Source: an uncultured bacterium
GTDB lineage: Bacteria > Bacillota > Clostridia > Christensenellales > HGM11417
Length of the DNA: 64,000 bases
Direction: 5' to 3'
NCBI GenBank assembly: GCA_905215695.1
Contig: CAJMQN010000006.1
Span: 90,483 to 154,482, forward strand
This document shows positions 54,965 through 63,245 of this stretch, piece after piece. The notes under the pieces are model-generated. The model did not search any database. It saw only the letters and a list, made by a program, of their open reading frames with translations, and was not told the DNA's origin. Both the position numbers and the translations under genes were made by a program. How positions within the stretch are numbered: position 1 is the first letter of the stretch; each line of letters begins with the position of its first letter.

Positions 54965-55834
54965 TCAGTCGAAAGCGCGAATCGAATTTTTATACTGTTT
55001 GGGGGTCATGTGGACGGTCTCTTTGAAGAGAAGATTGAAGTAACGCGGGTCTGAAAAACCGAGAATGTCCGAAATCTTCGCCATGGTGTCGTTGGTTTCC
55101 CGAATGAGCTTTTTTGCCTCGTCAATCTTTAAATCGTTGAAATAGGCGATAATGGTTTTTCCTGTCTGCTGTTTGAAAATCTTGCTGATATACGATTTGC
55201 TGTAGTTGACCGAGGCGCAGATTTCCTCGATGGAGACATTGGAGCGTACTCGCTCTTTGAGCTGGGAGATGATGAAATCGCACAGTCCGCTGTCAAATTT
55301 TTCCTCGCTCAAAAAAGTCCCGAATCTGCTCTCGCTCGAGCCGCGGCGGAGCATGGTGATGAGAAAGAGTTCGAGATAGAGTTTGACCGCCTGTTCACCC
55401 CCGAGATTGGGGGAATCAAGGGGTTCGAGCTTGCCCGCAAAGGGCATGCGGAAGGTGCCGCGCGTCTCTTCGGTCACTTTGCTCAAAAGATATTTTTCAT
55501 CTCGGTTCAATTTTGATTTGAAATTCGAGAGCGCAGCCATGACGGGGGACGCGCAGTCAAAACAGAGCACAAAGATGTTGGAGGAGTTTTTTGCGTCGGC
55601 GTGGATTTCGTGGGTTTGGTTCGGGCTCAAAAAAATCACTTCGCCCTCGCTTACCATCATCGGCGTGCCCTCGACGACATATTGTATCTTTCCCTTATCC
55701 ACATATACGAGTTCCCAAAAGTTGTGACTCTCCGGCTGGTGTTCGTATTCGACGCCGAGTTCGAGGTATTCGATGGTCACAACGTTTTTTACGACGACAA
55801 AATTTTTGATGTTATGCTTGAAATACTTTTTCAT
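54965..55834 (-). CDS. AraC-family regulator, second of the paralogue pair
   Basis: 289 residues from ATG at 55834 (MKKYFKHNIKNFVVV). Cupin N terminus (FLSPNQTHEIH) and AraC domain near 190-285 (IEEICASVNYSKSYISKIFK, AKISDILGFSDPRYFNLLF). Related to the regulator at 41794-42735. Divergent from the MlrC-like gene across 109 bp and flanked on the other side by the creatininase operon, so it probably controls one or both. Confidence 0.9.
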   Translation of the reverse strand: MKKYFKHNIKNFVVVKNVVTIEYLELGVEYEHQPESHNFWELVYVDKGKIQYVVEGTPMMVSEGEVIFLSPNQTHEIHADAKNSSNIFVLCFDCASPVMAALSNFKSKLNRDEKYLLSKVTEETRGTFRMPFAGKLEPLDSPNLGGEQAVKLYLELFLITMLRRGSSESRFGTFLSEEKFDSGLCDFIISQLKERVRSNVSIEEICASVNYSKSYISKIFKQQTGKTIIAYFNDLKIDEAKKLIRETNDTMAKISDILGFSDPRYFNLLFKETVHMTPKQYKNSIRAFD

Positions 55835-55908
55835 GGTTATATGATAGTCGAAAAATATGCGATTGTCAATCAAAATACAAAATTATGATAAGCGTCGAGA
55901 ATATTTCC

Positions 55909-55937
55909 TTGCGGCGGGTTTTGGTTTGTGCGATAAT
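55909..55937 (+). promoter_or_regulatory. Possible promoter close to the MlrC-like start codon
   Basis: TTGCGG, 17-bp spacer, GATAAT ending 6 bp before the ATG at 55944; use of it would give a leaderless transcript. An alternative, TTGTCA-17-TGATAA, is at 55863-55891. Confidence 0.4.
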
Positions 55938-55943
55938 AAGGGT

Positions 55944-57341
55944 ATGAAAATAATTGTTGCATCCTTTCAATACGAAGCCTGCGGGAAATCCGCAATTTTG
56001 CCTACGCTTGCCGATTTCGAATGTGCGGAAGGGGAGGAAATCTTCCGCAAGCTCCCGGTTCGGGAAATTTTGGAGGAAATCGGCGCGGAGGTGGTTCCTG
56101 TGCTCTACGCGAACGCACTCCCCGGCGGCATTCTGCCCCGCGCGCTCTATGAGGGCTTTGCGGAAAAGATTCTTTCCGCCGTGCGGGAAAACCGGGACGC
56201 CGCGGGAATCTATCTTTGCTGTCACGGCAGTTCGGAGGTCGCGGAAATCGGAAGCGGCGAGCTCGAACTCGTCCGGCGGATTCGGGAGGAGGTCGGAGAG
56301 AAACCTTTGATTGCGGTTTCCTTTGACCTGCACGCGAACATCGATGTGCGGCTCGTCCCCATGGTCGATATCATCTGCGGGTACAAGACCGCGCCGCACA
56401 CCGACCAAGCGGAGACACAACAGGCGGCGGCGAGACTGCTTGCGGACGCGCTCAAAGGGGGGTACAGACCCGTCGTCCGGCTCGTCAAAGTTCCCATGCT
56501 CTGTGCCGGGGATACCATGCTCACGGCGGAAGAACCCTTAAAGAGTCTGATTCCCGAAACCGTCGCCGCGGAGACAGGGGAGGTTCTTCGGGTCAATCTC
56601 TTCTTTTCACACATGTGGATCGACGCGCCGAATACCTGCGCAAGCGTCTCGGTCACGGCGAAAAATACCCGAATTGCGGAATCAACCGCAAAAGTATTTG
56701 CAAAAAAGTTCTGGGAGACACGGAAAAAATACAGCTTTCTCGTGCCCACCGGAAGCGTGGAAGAGTGCGTAAAGGGGGCGCTCGCGTCTCGGAAGGGACG
56801 GATCTTTCTGACGGACAGCGGGGACAATACGACCGCAGGCGCGGAGGGAAACAGGACGGATATTCTCGAGGCTTTTCTGGCGCGGGACACAAAAGGAAAA
56901 CGGATTTGCGTGAGCGGAATTACCTCGCCCGAAATTCTTGACGCCTGCCGGGGCAAAGCCGTCGGAGAGGAGATCGAGGTTCCGCTTGCGTGCGGGGCGC
57001 GGAAGGGAAAAATTCTGCGGTTCGGGAAGATTCTCGGTTGGGCGAAGGATATCATCGGGGAGAGCGTGACGTTGGAAATCGGCGGAATTTCCGTTGTCTT
57101 TACCGAAAAGCGGAGCGCATTTATCTCGGAGGAAAACTTTCGGCTCGCGGGTGAAAGGTTGGAGGACTTCGATATTGTCGTCGTCAAGCTCGGCTATCTG
57201 TTTGCAGAGCTTCTCCCGTTCTGCAAAAAGCAGTATTTTGTATTCAGCGACGGTTCGAGCTGTGTCGATATAAGGCGGCTCGGGTTGAAACGGATTCCCC
57301 GTCCCATGTTCCCGCTCGACGAGTTTGAAACTGAATTTTGA
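55944..57341 (+). CDS. MlrC-like M81-family metallohydrolase
   Basis: 465 residues from ATG at 55944; only a weak AAGGG precedes it. N-terminal zinc domain with SFDLHANID (Asp128, His130) and YKTAPHTDQAE; a DSGDNTTAGAEGNRT loop matches the family DPADNPGGGAPGDGT. The family is named for the microcystin-degradation protein MlrC, which cleaves small peptides; most members are of unknown substrate. It stands as a single gene between the divergent AraC and the third M24-ASRT pair. Confidence 0.88.
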   Translation: MKIIVASFQYEACGKSAILPTLADFECAEGEEIFRKLPVREILEEIGAEVVPVLYANALPGGILPRALYEGFAEKILSAVRENRDAAGIYLCCHGSSEVAEIGSGELELVRRIREEVGEKPLIAVSFDLHANIDVRLVPMVDIICGYKTAPHTDQAETQQAAARLLADALKGGYRPVVRLVKVPMLCAGDTMLTAEEPLKSLIPETVAAETGEVLRVNLFFSHMWIDAPNTCASVSVTAKNTRIAESTAKVFAKKFWETRKKYSFLVPTGSVEECVKGALASRKGRIFLTDSGDNTTAGAEGNRTDILEAFLARDTKGKRICVSGITSPEILDACRGKAVGEEIEVPLACGARKGKILRFGKILGWAKDIIGESVTLEIGGISVVFTEKRSAFISEENFRLAGERLEDFDIVVVKLGYLFAELLPFCKKQYFVFSDGSSCVDIRRLGLKRIPRPMFPLDEFETEF

Positions 57342-57371
57342 GAACAGAGAGAAAATTGGCTACAATATTAG

Positions 57372-57422
57372 GATAAATGGAAACAATTTATCATTCAAAA
57401 ATCCGGTAAAATGCGATATGAT
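57372..57422 (+). promoter_or_regulatory. Promoter and adjoining inverted repeat before M24 copy 3
   Basis: Inverted repeat GATAAAT-7-ATTTATC (57372-57392) directly precedes TTCAAA (57394-57399), 17-bp spacer, TATGAT (57417-57422). An operator just upstream of -35 fits an activator site. Confidence 0.5.
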
Positions 57423-57475
57423 ATTGACAACGAAATGATGCGGCGAAAAAGCCGCGCGCCGGAGGATAAATAGGT

Positions 57476-58651
57476 ATGGCTTATTATAACAGACAGGAAA
57501 CGGAGGCGAGAATTGCGCGCTTTCAGAAACTGCTCGAGGAAAAGGACGTTGACATCGCGCTCGTCTATTACGACGAGCTGAACATTGCGAACGGTTGGTA
57601 TTTGACCGGGTGGTGTCCGCAGTTTGAAAAAGGTGCGGTGCTCGTTGCGCGGGACGGAACGACGATGCTTTTGGGCGGACCGGAGAGCGAACCCTTCGCG
57701 ATTCAGTCCTCGGCAATCAACGACACGCGGTGCTTTAAAGTATTCATGGTGCCGGACGAGGAGTATCCCAACGCTACGATCATCGGGTTCCCCGAACTCT
57801 TCGAGGAACTGAATCGTAAGATGACGGTCAAGCGCGTCGGGCTCGTCGGCATGAGCGAAATGCCCTATGAGCTTCACCGTCAGTTGACGGAGGGGTTTGC
57901 GGGAATCGATATGGTCGATTTGACGGACGATTATCTGAAATTCCGCTATATCAAGAGCGATTGGGAGGTCGAGCAGGCGCGGAAGGCGACCCGGCTCTCC
58001 TATGAGGCGTACCTTGCCATGAAGGAAAAGGTCAAGCCCGGCGCGAAGGAATTTGAGGTCGCGGCGGCGGGCGAGGCGGTTTGCCGCGCAAAGGGCGCGA
58101 ACGGATTTGCGTATCAGACCATCGTCGGGAGCGGCGAGCGCTCCAACGCGGTTGTCCCCACGGCGACGGATAAGGTGATGCGGGAGGGCGAGATGGTCAT
58201 GCTCGGAATTGCGCCCCGGGTAAACGGCTATGCGGGAACCTTCGGGCACACGGTGCCTGTGAGCGGAACCTATACGCCCGAGCAGAGAAAGTGTCTCGTC
58301 GATATGATTCAGGTCATGAAGGACACCAAGGATATGCTGAAAATCGGCAATTCCGGTCGGGAAATCGACAAGGCGGGACGCCGTCTCTATGAAAAGGGCG
58401 GTTACCTGAAATATATGGTTTGTCCGTTTGCGCATACGATGGGACTGATGGAGGCGGAAGCGCCCTTCTTCGGACCCAACAGCGATGATATTTTGCAGAA
58501 AAATATGGTCGTCAATATTGACGTGAGTTTCTTCGGGCATCCGACGTTACACGGCTTGCGGGTCGAGACCTGCTACGTCGTGACCGAAAACGGAGCGGAG
58601 CCGCTCTGCCCGGAGATGGAAGAAGAACTCTTCAACTATATCAAGGACTAA
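57476..58651 (+). CDS. Creatinase-like M24-fold protein lacking metal ligands (copy 3)
   Basis: 391 residues; CGGAGG upstream. Creatinase_N domain about 1-160, pita-bread domain after. Metal positions read Gly244, Thr255, His320 (FAHTMGL), Asp349 (VNIDVSF), Glu364 (LRVETCY). Best match among the three to ordinary M24 spacing, yet it too lacks both Asp. Followed after 12 bp by an ASRT gene. The three copies differ enough from one another to have different substrates. Confidence 0.86.
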   Translation: MAYYNRQETEARIARFQKLLEEKDVDIALVYYDELNIANGWYLTGWCPQFEKGAVLVARDGTTMLLGGPESEPFAIQSSAINDTRCFKVFMVPDEEYPNATIIGFPELFEELNRKMTVKRVGLVGMSEMPYELHRQLTEGFAGIDMVDLTDDYLKFRYIKSDWEVEQARKATRLSYEAYLAMKEKVKPGAKEFEVAAAGEAVCRAKGANGFAYQTIVGSGERSNAVVPTATDKVMREGEMVMLGIAPRVNGYAGTFGHTVPVSGTYTPEQRKCLVDMIQVMKDTKDMLKIGNSGREIDKAGRRLYEKGGYLKYMVCPFAHTMGLMEAEAPFFGPNSDDILQKNMVVNIDVSFFGHPTLHGLRVETCYVVTENGAEPLCPEMEEELFNYIKD

Positions 58652-58663
58652 AGGAGAACGGAG

Positions 58664-59029
58664 ATGGAAAAGGGGAAAAAGAACTGGGTGTTCTGCGACG
58701 GCGACCTTCCGCCGCAGGGGGACAATCCCGAATTTGCCGGACATGAGGCGCTCATGATTACGAATATCGGAGAGGAGGATGCGACGATAGAGCTCGTGGT
58801 GCTCTTCGAGGACAGAGAGCCGAAACGCGGCGTGACGGTCGAGCTTGCGGCAATGCGGACAATGTGCATCCGACTCGACAAGCCCATCGGGAAAGAGGGC
58901 TATCGGATTCCGCACGGGCAGTACGCACTGTGGCTGAAGAGCGATGTGCCCGTCTGCGCCTGTTTCGGAAGGCTGGACGTCCGGCAGACGAATATGGCGT
59001 ACTATAGTTTGAGCGGATATTCCTTTTAG
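58664..59029 (+). CDS. ASRT-family small protein (copy 3)
   Basis: 121 residues. GKKNW, FAGHEALMI, MCIRLDKP and CFGRLDVRQTN ... GYSF identify the family. ATG follows AAAGGAG. The three copies keep GKKNW, GHE, the Arg-x-Asp/Asn-x-Pro segment, GRxDxxQxN and GYS; these are the likely binding or assembly residues. Ends with a terminator 50 bp on. Confidence 0.87.
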   Translation: MEKGKKNWVFCDGDLPPQGDNPEFAGHEALMITNIGEEDATIELVVLFEDREPKRGVTVELAAMRTMCIRLDKPIGKEGYRIPHGQYALWLKSDVPVCACFGRLDVRQTNMAYYSLSGYSF

Positions 59030-59079
59030 TCCGCTCTCGATATTGGAATCTCGAAGATTGGAAAGGATTGAGGACTGTG

Positions 59080-59115
59080 ATGAGTTCGGTAGTTTCTGCC
59101 GGACTCATTTTTTTT
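59080..59115 (+). terminator. Terminator after the third M24-ASRT pair
   Basis: ATGAGTTCGG / CCGGACTCAT stem (one G-T wobble), loop TAGTTTCTG, then eight T. Confidence 0.88.
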
Positions 59116-59139
59116 ACGCAAAGGTTTTTGGGAAAACGC

Positions 59140-59168
59140 TTGAAATTATCTTCGTCATAGTATATACT
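59140..59168 (+). promoter_or_regulatory. Sigma-A type promoter for the membrane-protein pair
   Basis: TTGAAA (59140-59145), 17-bp spacer, TATACT (59163-59168), 24 bp before the GTG start at 59193. Confidence 0.7.
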
Positions 59169-59192
59169 GAAGATGATTTGGGAGGGAATACG

Positions 59193-59474
59193 GTGGAAGA
59201 AGAAAAGAAAACAACTGTGAGAGGACGGGACAATCTTATTTTGACAAAAACGCTGACGGCGGGCGGACTGTTTTTGTTCTGCGTTTTGCTCTATCTCTTT
59301 GTGGACGATACGAGGACGTTTGAAGTTTTAAAATCCTTTGAGATCGGCGTAGTCGCGATCTTCGGAATAACTGCGGCGGGGCGACCCGAAGGCAGGGCGC
59401 GTACGCTGTGGTTTGTCACGACGATCGTGATGGCTTGCGTTTTGGTTCTCTCTTTTTTTCTGCCGTTATCGTGA
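59193..59474 (+). CDS. Small membrane protein, function unknown
   Basis: 93 residues from GTG at 59193, chosen because GGGAGGG stands before it and a consensus promoter lies just upstream; the in-frame ATG at 59043 is upstream of that promoter and its terminator. Basic N terminus, then three hydrophobic stretches, the last ending at the C terminus. Two bases separate it from the next gene, with which it is probably translated. Confidence 0.6.
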   Translation: MEEEKKTTVRGRDNLILTKTLTAGGLFLFCVLLYLFVDDTRTFEVLKSFEIGVVAIFGITAAGRPEGRARTLWFVTTIVMACVLVLSFFLPLS

Positions 59475-59476
59475 CA

Positions 59477-60471
59477 ATGAGCGGACTGATCGGCGCGGTT
59501 GCATCTGTCATCTCGCTGCCTGTTCTCTATTTTTTGTTGATGCTGCGGGACGGAGAATTGAGAAAGAATTTCTTTTGGCTGGTCTTCCTCTCCTATGAAA
59601 TCTTTGCGCAGATTGCCGTTGTCGTCGTGTTGGTCACACAGAAAACAGGTCCTCTGTACGCGTTCAACAATCTTGTCTATTTTGCGCTCCTCTTCACCGC
59701 TTGCCTCACCGAGAAGTCGGAGTATTTTGAGAGCGGCGTGCGCGCCAAAAGGATTTGCGCGGCGCTCGGGATTGCGTGCGTTGCGGGCGGAGTCGTGTTG
59801 AACGCTTTTATGCTGAACGGCTTTTCTCTTCCCGAGATTCTCCGTCAGAACAAGCTCGCGCGAATTACGGATATCAGCGGGCAGACGGAAGTTTCGCTCG
59901 AGTCCAATCCGGATGCGCTGCGGTTTACGCCCGACGAGGACTCTAATTATTATTTTTTACTGACGGGGGAGGGGCGCAGGAGTCCCCAAATAGAGTTTTA
60001 CGAAAACTACGGCGACGAATTAAGGTTATTCGGTCGTGAATGGGCGACTTTGGATTGCGGGATTTTTTCCGTAAGGTTGCAGGGCGGGAAAGAGTACATT
60101 CTCCGGTTGCAGCTCTCGGGAAATTATCAAATGCGGATTCTGCCCGAATCACAGATGAATCTCGACGAAAACCGGGCGCATGAACTGCTGCCCGATACCG
60201 AAACCGTCGCGCTGATTCTCGGGGCAAACGTCTATTTCCGATATACGCCTGACGAGGACGGTGCATATGAGATAGAAAGTTTGGAAACGGGGGCGCAATG
60301 AAAGTTCAGTCCGAAGACGGGGTTTTGATGCGTTTCAATTTTTCCTATGAAAAAGTGACGCAGGTTTTTGAGCTGGAAGGAGGAAAAACCTACTATTTCG
60401 TTTGCGGAGACAACGGAAACGGAACGTCCTCAAGCACTTATTTCAATTTTATCCTTCGACAAACTTATTGA
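59477..60471 (+). pseudogene. Membrane protein with external beta-sandwich repeats, one frameshift
   Basis: From ATG at 59477: four membrane helices in the first 115 residues, then an external beta domain with RFTPDEDSNYYFLL and LQGGKEYILRLQL. A second copy begins (YFRYTPDEDGAYEIESLE) but stops at 60301. The continuation (FELEGGKTYYFVCGDNG) is in another frame from 60298 to 60471. One extra G in the G5 run at 60289-60293 would join them into a protein of about 332 residues. The domain resembles bacterial pre-peptidase C-terminal sandwiches. No signal for function. Confidence 0.6.
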
Positions 60472-60474
60472 ACT

Positions 60475-61281
60475 CTATTCACAGAGCAATGTCAGCGTGA
60501 ATACGGTACCCTTTCCCACGTCGCAGGTGAGCGTGCCGCCCATGGATTCCGTCTCCGATTTCACGATGAAGAGACCAAGTCCGGCGTTCGATGTATTTTC
60601 TTCCTCCGAAATATAGGGATTGAAGATTCCCGAGGGGTCGGAGATGCCCTTTCCGTTGTCTGCGACCTGCAAAAGAATTTGTCCCTTTGATTTTTTTGCC
60701 GTGACCGAAATTTCCGTGCATTCGGCGTGTTCGATTGCGTTGAATATCAGGTTGAAGAGCACGGAAAAGAGGGCTGTGCGCTTTGCGCGCACAGTCAGTT
60801 TTTTTGCGGAAATTGTGAGACGGATTCCGTTTGCCTCGCAGTCCTGACGCACACGTGAATCGAGTTCTTCGAGCAAAATTGCGAGGGGGAAGGAGGAAAA
60901 GGATTCGTCGGTAAAGCTCTGTTTCGTAAAGTGAAGAATTTCGGAGAAGGACTGGAGTAGAAGTGTATTCTTGGTTTCTATTTTTCGCGCGGCGCTCTTT
61001 ACAGCGTCGTCCGGCGCGGTGCGCTTGAGTTCGCCCACCAAGGCGTCGATACCGAGCGCGGATTTTTTCATGTCATGGGAGAGAAAGGACAAAATTCTTT
61101 CGCGGTCGGAGAGCGCTCTGCCGAGCGCCGCCGTCTGCGCCGCGACTTCCGCCTCGAGGTTGTGCGTGAGCGCGGCGTTTCTGCGCTCGGTTTTGAAGAT
61201 GTCAATAAAGATGAGTGCGAGTACGCAAAGTACCGAAATTGAACTAACCGCCGCCGCAGGGTGCATGCCGGAGAGAGGCAC
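60475..61281 (-). CDS. Sensor histidine kinase, N terminus apparently truncated
   Basis: 268 residues from GTG at 61281; the frame is closed by a stop only about 45 bp upstream and no ATG is available. One membrane helix (12-30) leads to a coiled linker, H box SHDMKK (His69), N box NLIFNAIEH, and ATP-lid motifs DNGKGI and GLGLFIVKSE. The rest of the sensor region expected upstream is missing and the DNA becomes AT-rich, so the gene was probably cut by the neighbouring mobile element or by an assembly join. No response regulator is visible. Confidence 0.75.
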   Translation of the reverse strand: MPLSGMHPAAAVSSISVLCVLALIFIDIFKTERRNAALTHNLEAEVAAQTAALGRALSDRERILSFLSHDMKKSALGIDALVGELKRTAPDDAVKSAARKIETKNTLLLQSFSEILHFTKQSFTDESFSSFPLAILLEELDSRVRQDCEANGIRLTISAKKLTVRAKRTALFSVLFNLIFNAIEHAECTEISVTAKKSKGQILLQVADNGKGISDPSGIFNPYISEEENTSNAGLGLFIVKSETESMGGTLTCDVGKGTVFTLTLLCE

Positions 61282-61526
61282 CTTGGAACATGCCTTTGAA
61301 GTGTCAAAATGAGGAAAAGTAAATCAGCAAACCACTAATTTGCAAAGTACTACGCAAAGTTTAAAGGGTGAGACATAAAAATTTTTTTAATCAGAAAAAG
61401 TTGCAAGTTGTCCCGTACCTTATCAACAAACTTGAAATGTTGACAACTTTCATTTTAAAAATCCGATCGATGTACAGACTCTCGAAAAAGATTTAATTCC
61501 GCATTTTTATGAGGAGCAAGGCCGCT

Positions 61527-61811
61527 ATGAGTGCAAAGAATAAAGAATTAAACAGCGTTGAAAAACTTCATATCTTATTACAACCATATATTCGGAAACG
61601 AGAAATAAAAGCGGTTTTGCAATGCTCGGCAAAAAAGGCGGCAGATATTTTTGATTCCGTATTGCTTGAAATGAAACAGAAAAACTATCGTATTCTTGAC
61701 TATAATGTGATTCCGACAAAATTATTTATGGCATATTGTCAAATTGAGATAGAAGATTTTATCAAGAGTGCGGATATAGAGCTACAATTGAATCGGAAGG
61801 CGCAGAAATGA
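61527..61811 (+). CDS. Small putative DNA-binding protein upstream of integrase
   Basis: 94 residues from ATG at 61527. A helix-turn-helix-like stretch (YIRKREIKAVLQCSAKKAADIF) is followed by a basic helix and NVIPTKLFMAYC. Overlaps the integrase gene by 4 bp. Position and size match excisionase or DUF3173-type partners of tyrosine integrases; family not certain. Confidence 0.6.
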   Translation: MSAKNKELNSVEKLHILLQPYIRKREIKAVLQCSAKKAADIFDSVLLEMKQKNYRILDYNVIPTKLFMAYCQIEIEDFIKSADIELQLNRKAQK

Positions 61812-62450
61812 TAAAACTGTCCGCAGAACCTATTGTGTCCAAAGACAGCAAAACTGGTAAATGGTATTTTCGTATAAAATATTACGAAGATGGAGAGTAT
61901 CACGACATTCGGAAAAGAGGATTCGGAACAAAAAAAGCCGCTCGTCTTGCTGAAGTAGAATTTGAATCAATACTGCTTAAAGAATCGGATACGTCGAACG
62001 AGTGCATTAAACATGATGCTCCGAGCGTATGTTTTTATCAAGAACAAGAGTTGCAAGCAAGAGAAGAACCTGTTTCTCATAAATTACTTGTCAAAGACTT
62101 GTATGAAGAATATGTAAAATATATCTCTTCGCGATTAAAAGCGGGGGAGTGTTCGTTCGGCGAGCGATGTATTACGGTTGTTTGTAGTACCAAACTTTGG
62201 TGATAGGGAAGTAGAATCCCTGATGCCGCAAGATATACGAGAATGGCAAGAGCGGATCATAGCAAAGGGATTCGGTTATAAATATAAAGCGAAAATCTAT
62301 TGCGGATTTACCGCTATGCTGAATTACGGTATTAAATTTCACGACTTGAAGGAGAATGTCGTGAGTAGAGTAGGGAACTTCAAAAATACAGACCGCAAGA
62401 AAGAAATGCTCTTTTGGACAGAGGAAGAGTTCAAGCAATTTTATCGTTAA
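61808..62450 (+). pseudogene. Tyrosine integrase, N-terminal part (frameshifted)
   Basis: Starts MIKLSAEPIVSKDSKTGKWY, an AP2-like arm-binding domain with KKAARLAEVEFES, then LYEEYVKYISSRLKAG. The frame is lost in the G5 run at 62143-62147; dropping one G restores SASDVLRLFVVPNFGDREVE and the core-binding domain down to WTEEEFKQFYR at 62450. There integrase sequence ends: the segment with the first catalytic Arg is absent and other DNA follows. Not functional as it stands. Confidence 0.85.
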
Positions 62451-63211
62451 ACGAGGGCGGGGTCATCTCCGATCGCGAAAGTTTCGAACGATACGATTGG
62501 ACGGCAACGGATCCGACAGACTTCACGCCTTTGGAAACCGTGAAGAAATATTTGCCCGACGGAATGAAAATCATGTGTTACTGTCCGGACGGAATCCTCG
62601 AAAACGTAATCGGACTTTGCGGTTATGAAACGCTTTGCTATCTATTGACAGACGACCGCGCGCTCGTTCGGGATGTATTTTATCAAGTCGGGTTGAGAAT
62701 CGAAACATATTTGCGGTATTGTGCGAGCGATCCGGACGTAGGCATTGTTTTTTGCAATGACGATTGGGGTTTTAATACCAGCACGATGATTTCGCATCGG
62801 GATCTGAAAGAGTTTATTTATCCGCATTACCGAAAAATTTGTGAAGATGCGCATCGCAAGCAGAAAACGGTTGCAATGCATTCTTGCGAAAATTTCGAGG
62901 GAATCTACGAAGATCTTTATGAAAAAATCGGATTCGACGGAAAACATTCCAACGAAGATACGATATTACCGGTGGAAAAGGCGTATGATTCGTATTCGGA
63001 TCGAATTTCGATTTTGGGCGGAATCGATATGAATTTCTTATGCCGTGCGACAAAATCGGAAATCGAGGAACGCTGTAAAAAAATGCTTCGAAAAAGCGCC
63101 GAGCGCGGGGCATATGCTTTGGGGAGCGGCAATTCCATTGCTCGCTATGTTCCGTTGGAGAATTATTTTACAATGATTCGAGTCGTAAATCCGGAGTTTG
63201 TTGTTGGATAA
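62451..63211 (+). pseudogene. Uroporphyrinogen-decarboxylase-family (MtaA/CmuA-like) fragment
   Basis: About 250 residues homologous to the C-terminal two thirds of URO-D-fold methyltransferase-like proteins: ERYDWTATDPTDFTPLETVK, FCNDDWGFNTSTMISHRDLK, FIYPHYRKIC, HSCENFEGIYED and ALGSGNSIARYVPLENY. Roughly 100 N-terminal residues are missing. The fragment begins exactly where the integrase stops and lies in place of some 50-60 integrase residues. Such proteins act in methyl transfer or in unassigned sugar-associated pathways. Insertion by recombination or a chimeric assembly are both possible. Confidence 0.75.
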
Positions 63212-63245
63212 TTAATATACTATTTTTACAAAGTAAGAAAAAATA

